In this document: one piece after another, positions 59,596 to 64,000 of the stretch
How positions within the stretch are numbered: position 1 is the stretch's first letter
Layout: every line of letters begins with the position of its first letter
Origin: Prostheceraeus crozeri
Taxonomy: Eukaryota; Platyhelminthes; Polycladida; Euryleptidae
NCBI GenBank assembly: GCA_907163375.1
Contig: CAJQUW010014413.1
Coordinates: forward strand, 186,001 to 250,000
Length of the DNA stretch: 64,000 nt
Reading direction: 5' to 3'
Translations under genes and position numbers: made by a program
Notes under the pieces: generated by a model
Told to the model about the DNA's origin: nothing
Databases searched by the model: none
Seen by the model: the letters and a program-made list of their open reading frames with translations, nothing else

Positions 59596-61056
59596 TCAGG
59601 ATTTGTTTGGTCTCTGAAACGGATCCTGGGTAGATCTGTCAGAAAACTGGGAACCGGTGCGGGATAAGGCATCAGCCCAAATGTTGTCTTTTCCCTTTAT
59701 ATGACAGACAATAAAGTTAAACTCCTGAAGAGCTAAACACCAAGCGAGTAATCTACGATTCTTGAACCTCATTTTATTGAGAAAAATCAACGCATCATGA
59801 TCTGTGTGAACTTTTACTGAACCCACTGAAGAGGCAATATAAATCTCAAAATGTTTAACTGCACTGAGTAAGGCGAAGGCCTCTTTCTCTATTGTAGAGT
59901 AATTCTTTTGGTGCTTATTTAACTTTTGCGAGAAATATGCAACTGGAAATCTTTCACCTTCAATATTCTGTGTCAACACTGCACCTATGCCTACGTCGCT
60001 CGCGTCAGTCATGAGTTCGAATGGTTTGTTCCAGTCTGGAGCATTTAGAATCGGCGTATCACACATCATAGTTTTTAATGACTCGAATGCTTCCTGACAA
60101 GGAGTAGTCCAAATAAACTTTGAGGTCTTTTTTAGTAAATCGGTCAGAGGAAATGCAACCGTCGAGAAGTTTGGCAAAAATCGCCTATAGTAACCTAATA
60201 TGCCGAGGAATCTCATTACACCTTTTTTGTCAGTTGGTGGAGGAAAGTTTTTCATTTTCTCAACATGTCCATCTACTGGCTTAACTTTTCCATGCCCCAC
60301 TACATGTCCTAAGTATGTGACGTCGGCTCTACAGAACACACTTTTGCTCAAATTAACGGTCAAGTTTGCTTCTTGCAACCTGACAAACAGTTCGCGCAGA
60401 GATTTCTGATGCTCCTCCCAGCTATCATTATGTACAACAATGTCATCAACATAGGCTGTGACATTCTTCATACCTCTCAGTAAACTTGTCATTAGTCTTT
60501 GAAATGTAGCTTGAGAATTCTTCATGCCATAGGGCATTACTCGGTACTGATACAGTCCATCTGGCGTGACAAATGCTGATATCTCCCTAGCTCTTTCGGT
60601 CAGAGGGATGCCCCAATAACCTTTCAAAACATCACATTTTGAAATATATCTGGCTTTCCCAATGCGATCTATACAATCATCGATTCTGGCCAAGGGGAAA
60701 GAATCGCTTTTAGTCACTGCATTTAATTTTCTATAATCTGTGCAAAATCGATATGAATTATCGGCTTTCTTGACAACTACACAAGGAGATGCCCACTGAC
60801 TGTTGCTAGGTTCGATAATTTTATGTTTTAACATATAATCGACCTCTTCTTGAATAATTTTCTTTTTGTCTGGGCCTACTCGATACGGGTGTGATTTGAT
60901 CGGAGTGATATCACTCGTTAGACAGACGTCGTGCTCAATAACATCCGTACGAGACGGTACATCGCCAAAGATGCTCTTGAATTCTACTATCAAGTTTTCG
61001 AGTGAATTTCCTTCGTCTGATGGCAGATGATTTGTTAGTGATTTCATATCTTTCAT
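59596..61056 (-). CDS. pol: Reverse transcriptase-RNase H of the Gmr1-like element
   Basis: 486 codons from the first ATG. RT motifs: SQWASPCVVVKKADNSYRFC (residues 86-105), DYRKLNAVT, first catalytic Asp 142 in SKCDVLKGYWGIPL, MPYGMKNSQATFQRLM, and YVDD at 202-205. The connection is YLGHVVG and FLGILGYYRRFLPNFS. RNase H: TDASDVGIGAVL (D351), TIEKEAFALLSAV, VHTDHDAL, and ADALSR near the end (D462). All catalytic residues are present. The frame is open upstream of the ATG back to the A7 run at about 61081-61088, and a minus-strand TGA lies immediately before that run. The ATG is therefore probably not the biological start: RT is expected to be made as part of Gag-Pol after a frame change. Ends 108 bp before the polypurine tract. 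Confidence 0.9.
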   Translation of the reverse strand: MKDMKSLTNHLPSDEGNSLENLIVEFKSIFGDVPSRTDVIEHDVCLTSDITPIKSHPYRVGPDKKKIIQEEVDYMLKHKIIEPSNSQWASPCVVVKKADNSYRFCTDYRKLNAVTKSDSFPLARIDDCIDRIGKARYISKCDVLKGYWGIPLTERAREISAFVTPDGLYQYRVMPYGMKNSQATFQRLMTSLLRGMKNVTAYVDDIVVHNDSWEEHQKSLRELFVRLQEANLTVNLSKSVFCRADVTYLGHVVGHGKVKPVDGHVEKMKNFPPPTDKKGVMRFLGILGYYRRFLPNFSTVAFPLTDLLKKTSKFIWTTPCQEAFESLKTMMCDTPILNAPDWNKPFELMTDASDVGIGAVLTQNIEGERFPVAYFSQKLNKHQKNYSTIEKEAFALLSAVKHFEIYIASSVGSVKVHTDHDALIFLNKMRFKNRRLLAWCLALQEFNFIVCHIKGKDNIWADALSRTGSQFSDRSTQDPFQRPNKS

Positions 61057-61070
61057 TATATCAGAATTCG

Positions 61071-62168
61071 CTAATCTCGCGTTTTTTTGTCATTTTTAAT
61101 TTCAAAATCAATATCTTGCACACTAAGAACCGAATCGGACTCAATTGATCTTGCATAATATTCCTTTATCATGTTAGCATGACATAATTGTGTATCTTTC
61201 TTTCGATCTGGTGTGCTCACGATGTAATTTAACTCATCTATCTTACTCGAAATGACATATGGGCCCTGATAGCGAGCTTTCATCGGATTGCTCACAATCG
61301 GCAAGAGTACGAGGACTTTGTCCCCAACGCTAAAACTTCGAACTTTTGATTTCTGATCGTACAGTTCTTTCATGGATATTTGTGCTGTTCTAAGGTTCTT
61401 ATGTGCCAGTTCGGTAGCATTCACTAACTTTTCACGGAAATCTGAGACATATGACAGCAAATCTTTCTGTTGTAGATTTTCGTTTAAGAGACTTTCTTTC
61501 AGCAAACCTAACGGGCCTCGGACTGCGTGGCCGAACACTAGTTCGAAAGGACTGAAGCCTAATGACTCTTGAGTGGCTTCTCTGGCTGCAAATATCGCAA
61601 AATGGACACCTTTATCCCAGTCTTTTTCGTGTTCAATACAGAAGGACCGCAACATGGTCTTCAGCGTAGAGTGGAATCTTTCCAATACTCCTTGTGACTG
61701 AGGGTGGTAGGCTGATGATCGCACTTGTTTGGCACCGATCAGGTTTACGACTTGCTGAAACAAGCCCGACATGAAATTTGAGCCCTGGTCTGATTGTATT
61801 TCCTTAGGGAGTCCAACAAACGTGAAGAACTTCAGCAGGCTGTCTGCAATTTGGACGGCCGTAATTCTTTTTAACGGGATGGCCTCCGGAAAGCGTGTAG
61901 ATGCGCACATAATAGTTAGCAAATACTGATTTCCTGCTCGAGTTTTTGGGAGAGGGCCAACACAATCAATAATTATCCTCGAAAATGCACTTTCGACTAT
62001 TGGAAGCGGTCGAAGTGGCGATTTAGGAATCCCTTGGTTTGGCTTTCCGGATACTTGGCAAATATGACATCGTCTGCAAAAGGCAGTAATGTCTGATCTT
62101 ATCCCAGGCCAGTAGAAATGTCGAGTCACTTTATCAAAAGTCTTCCTTATGCCTAGATGACCTGCCAT
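61071..62168 (-). CDS. pol: Integrase of the Gmr1-like element
   Basis: 365 codons from the first ATG; the true frame is open upstream to the TAG at 62274-62276. The first zinc-binding His (GHEVP) lies before this ATG, giving H..H (second His at residue 4) and C34/C37 in CHIC. The catalytic triad is D68 (IIIDCVGP), D127 (IQSDQGSNF) and E163 (QGVLERF), a DD35E spacing. A C-terminal GPY-type module follows (GDKVLVLLP, RYQGPYVI, LCHANMIKEYY). The frame ends at a TAG (61071-61073) just after AAAAAAACG. It catalyses cDNA joining to the genome. The position before RT, rather than after RNase H, is the diagnostic oddity. Confidence 0.9.
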   Translation of the reverse strand: MAGHLGIRKTFDKVTRHFYWPGIRSDITAFCRRCHICQVSGKPNQGIPKSPLRPLPIVESAFSRIIIDCVGPLPKTRAGNQYLLTIMCASTRFPEAIPLKRITAVQIADSLLKFFTFVGLPKEIQSDQGSNFMSGLFQQVVNLIGAKQVRSSAYHPQSQGVLERFHSTLKTMLRSFCIEHEKDWDKGVHFAIFAAREATQESLGFSPFELVFGHAVRGPLGLLKESLLNENLQQKDLLSYVSDFREKLVNATELAHKNLRTAQISMKELYDQKSKVRSFSVGDKVLVLLPIVSNPMKARYQGPYVISSKIDELNYIVSTPDRKKDTQLCHANMIKEYYARSIESDSVLSVQDIDFEIKNDKKTRD

Positions 62169-62273
62169 GGGAACTTCATGGCCTAGTCTTAGAATCTCGC
62201 CCCTAAACTTCTTCGGGACTACGATTTGGTGGAATACGGACCACTCTTTATTTGCAGGGACTCTAGGGTCCCG

Positions 62274-63962
62274 CTATTTTCTCATTAACAAGCCAGATTC
62301 CTGGAAATAATAGCCACGGGGTACTGTTTTGATTTCTCGCTCAGAAACAGCAATCTCAAATAACTTTTTGATTTCATTATCCCGTTCTTGAGCCGCTATC
62401 AATTCATTTGTATTGATAGACTCGGAGCCTTCAGAATTTGGAATATCATTATCTGCATCTTCAGTCCTTTTAAGCGCCTGTGAGCGTGTTATCACACCAC
62501 AAGGAACATTTTTCCTTTTATCCTCAGATATGGGCGAATCGTTGATATCAACTGATACACCTTTTCTTATCTTCGAACCAGCCAGATCATTTCCCAACAG
62601 GAGAGTAATTCCCCGAGCTGGTATGTGATCGGTCACTCCGACAACTACTGGTCCGGAAACGAGCTCGCAGTTAATGTTGATTTTGTGTAACTTCACTGTT
62701 CCGGTTCCCCAAAATCCTTCTGTGTCAATGATGTCTCCGGTAGCGGAATTTTCTGACAATGGCAACACATTTGATAAGATGAAAGATCGAATCGCTCCCG
62801 TGTCACGCATAATGGTGACAGGGACCTCATTTTTATTGTCCAACGAGACTGTGCCCTCGAATGTGAACGGGAGAAAATCTCCTTTCGGTGAGGCTAAGAC
62901 ATCTTGGGAGTCGACTGTATTTACGGAATTTTTCTCTTCCTCTTTCTTTCTTTTGAGTTTGAAACACTCAGAGATTGTGTGACCGGTTTTCTTGCAGTAG
63001 TGACAAGTTACCGGTCTGGTGGAGCCGTTCAAAGGGTTTCGAACTGGTCTGTTATCAGACTGTTTCATTTTGGAGGCGCCTTGATCCGTGTGATTAAATG
63101 TGCTTTTCCTCTCTTTATTAGAGCGCTTACGAGAAATTGCATATTCCTCGGATAACATAATCCAAGCTTTGTAATCGTCAGGATCTTTGTCCTCGATAAA
63201 TGTCTTCATGTCTTCAGGGAGACACTGTTTGAATTCCTCGATGAGGATTAATTTTCTTAATTGCTCAAAATTATCTACCATCATGGATCTGCACCAACGG
63301 TCAAATGCGACTTCTTTAGAATGGGCAAGATCAGAGTAGGTCATAGACTCGGATTTCTTTAGGCTTCGAAATCGATAGCGATATGCTTCAGGGACCTTTT
63401 CAAATGCTCTCAAAATGCGACTTTTGACAATTTCATAATCCGAACTCTCTTCTAGCGACAGGGTCACGTAAGCCTCTTGAGCTTTTCCTACCAAAACGCT
63501 CTGGAGCAACATTGGCCAAATGTTTTTCGGCCATTTCATGATTTGAGCAACCCTCTCAAAATGGAGGAAATAACTGTCCACATCTGATTCTTTAAACGGA
63601 GGCACAAGCCTCACTACTTTGTTAATGTCAAAACTGTCAGTAGAAGGAGAAACCGGCTTTGATTCCTGTAGATAACGTAATCTCTCTCGTCTAGAAATCT
63701 CCTGCTCAATTTTCAATTTTAATTTCAAAGCTTTAATTTCAGAAGTGTCCTCATCCTCAGATTCAATATCGCCGTTAACAGAACCATGATCAGAAGGAAC
63801 GCGTCCAAGGGCCGCGAAAATGTTAGAGCGGATATCCGCTTTTGTTAAATTATGACTGCACGAAATGCTGAGGTGTCTAGTTAACTCAAGTAGTTCAGTC
63901 TTTTTGAAATTCAAAATTTCTTCGTAAGAAGGAATAGACGTCAAAACCTCACTGTCTGCCAT
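62274..63962 (-). CDS. gag: Gag-protease of the Gmr1-like element, SCAN-like capsid
   Basis: 562 codons from ATG 63962. An N-terminal helical segment (LNFKKTELLELTRHLSIS) resembles SAP-like helices. Residues about 110-275 form the capsid; the part RFRSLKKSESMTYSDLA ... LILIEEFKQCLPEDMKTFIE closely follows the pattern of vertebrate SCAN domains, which are thought to derive from Gmr1-like Gag. A CCHC zinc knuckle lies at C320, C323, H328, C333. The aspartic protease has DTG at 387-389 and GITLLLGNDLAG around 451-462 (flap/second hydrophobic-G motif). The frame ends GLLMRK-TAG and continues in frame into integrase. Gag packages the RNA and protease matures the polyprotein. Confidence 0.9.
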   Translation of the reverse strand: MADSEVLTSIPSYEEILNFKKTELLELTRHLSISCSHNLTKADIRSNIFAALGRVPSDHGSVNGDIESEDEDTSEIKALKLKLKIEQEISRRERLRYLQESKPVSPSTDSFDINKVVRLVPPFKESDVDSYFLHFERVAQIMKWPKNIWPMLLQSVLVGKAQEAYVTLSLEESSDYEIVKSRILRAFEKVPEAYRYRFRSLKKSESMTYSDLAHSKEVAFDRWCRSMMVDNFEQLRKLILIEEFKQCLPEDMKTFIEDKDPDDYKAWIMLSEEYAISRKRSNKERKSTFNHTDQGASKMKQSDNRPVRNPLNGSTRPVTCHYCKKTGHTISECFKLKRKKEEEKNSVNTVDSQDVLASPKGDFLPFTFEGTVSLDNKNEVPVTIMRDTGAIRSFILSNVLPLSENSATGDIIDTEGFWGTGTVKLHKININCELVSGPVVVGVTDHIPARGITLLLGNDLAGSKIRKGVSVDINDSPISEDKRKNVPCGVITRSQALKRTEDADNDIPNSEGSESINTNELIAAQERDNEIKKLFEIAVSEREIKTVPRGYYFQESGLLMRK

Positions 63963-64000
63963 TTTGAACAGAATAGATTAATAAATCTATGCTAGACGCG

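Larger units (their letters stand above)
58964..64000 (-). mobile_element. Gmr1-like Ty3/gypsy LTR retrotransposon (5' LTR outside window)
   Basis: The minus-strand element has Gag-protease (63962-62274), integrase (62168-61071), RT-RNase H (61056-59596), a polypurine tract and a 3' LTR (59487-58964). Integrase lies before RT, the copia-like order that defines Gmr1-like members of the Ty3/gypsy group, while the RT and integrase sequences themselves are gypsy-like. Only two lesions separate it from a continuous Gag-Pol frame: an in-frame TAG after Gag-protease and a frame change at an A7 run before RT. It is inserted into a LINE at 58963. The 38 bases left of 64000 hold part of the 5' leader; primer-binding site and 5' LTR are beyond the edge, so TSD and LTR divergence cannot be checked here. 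Confidence 0.9.

Overview
This is AT-rich nuclear DNA from an animal, almost certainly an invertebrate. The evidence is one spliced host exon of recognisable metazoan type (FOXO), very low gene density, and many eukaryotic transposons. A Ty3/gypsy element with integrase placed before reverse transcriptase (the Gmr1-like lineage, first described from deuterostomes) makes an invertebrate deuterostome a reasonable guess, but the species cannot be fixed from the sequence.

Layout. 1-8.27 kb: no supported gene. 8.28-9.92 kb: an old DNA transposon with short terminal inverted repeats (TIRs), a 6-bp target-site duplication (TSD) and a decayed minus-strand coding region. 12.25-12.81 kb: a foldback repeat, then a tRNA-like pol III promoter fused to an apparently intact hammerhead ribozyme core. 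15.2-15.8 kb: the 3' end of a Penelope-like element (PLE) whose GIY-YIG endonuclease region carries an in-frame 174-bp duplication. 16.6-16.95 kb: a 37/39-bp minisatellite. 21.86-22.19 kb: a weak candidate membrane-protein exon. 24.69-26.24 kb: an internally deleted piggyBac element with clear ends and a tRNA-like block inside. 27.09-27.36 kb: a MITE with 26-bp TIRs and an 8-bp TSD. 32.08-33.43 kb: an unassigned DNA transposon with 25-bp TIRs, a terminal-motif array and a C-terminal coding remnant. 36.7 kb: a piggyBac-type MITE.

37.49-38.11 kb (minus) is the only convincing host gene piece: the first coding exon of a FOXO forkhead factor, ending at the conserved intra-forkhead splice donor. 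Right beside it, 38.60-39.50 kb, is a large palindrome with arms of about 410 bp flanked by a 13-bp TSD that splits a tRNA-like sequence. 40.5-41.7 kb holds the C-terminal half of a non-LTR retrotransposon with an R2-like zinc/endonuclease-type tail. 43.0-43.4 kb holds a second PLE remnant, and 43.67-44.51 kb a pogo/Tigger-like relict with TA target sites.

52.1-55.3 kb is a transposon graveyard: a Tc1/mariner DD34E transposase truncated against an antisense LINE reverse transcriptase, then another LINE C-terminus. 58.4-58.96 kb is a third LINE fragment, interrupted by the youngest-looking element in the window: a Gmr1-like LTR retrotransposon on the minus strand (58,964 to beyond 64,000), with a 3' LTR, polypurine tract, RT-RNase H, integrase and Gag-protease. 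Its Gag has a SCAN-like capsid region. Its reading frame is broken only by one in-frame TAG and one frame change at an A7 run.

Most of the window is therefore relict mobile DNA around a developmental/stress transcription-factor gene. Items worth follow-up are the tRNA-hammerhead unit, the TSD-flanked palindrome, the 32-33 kb element and the integrase-first LTR element.
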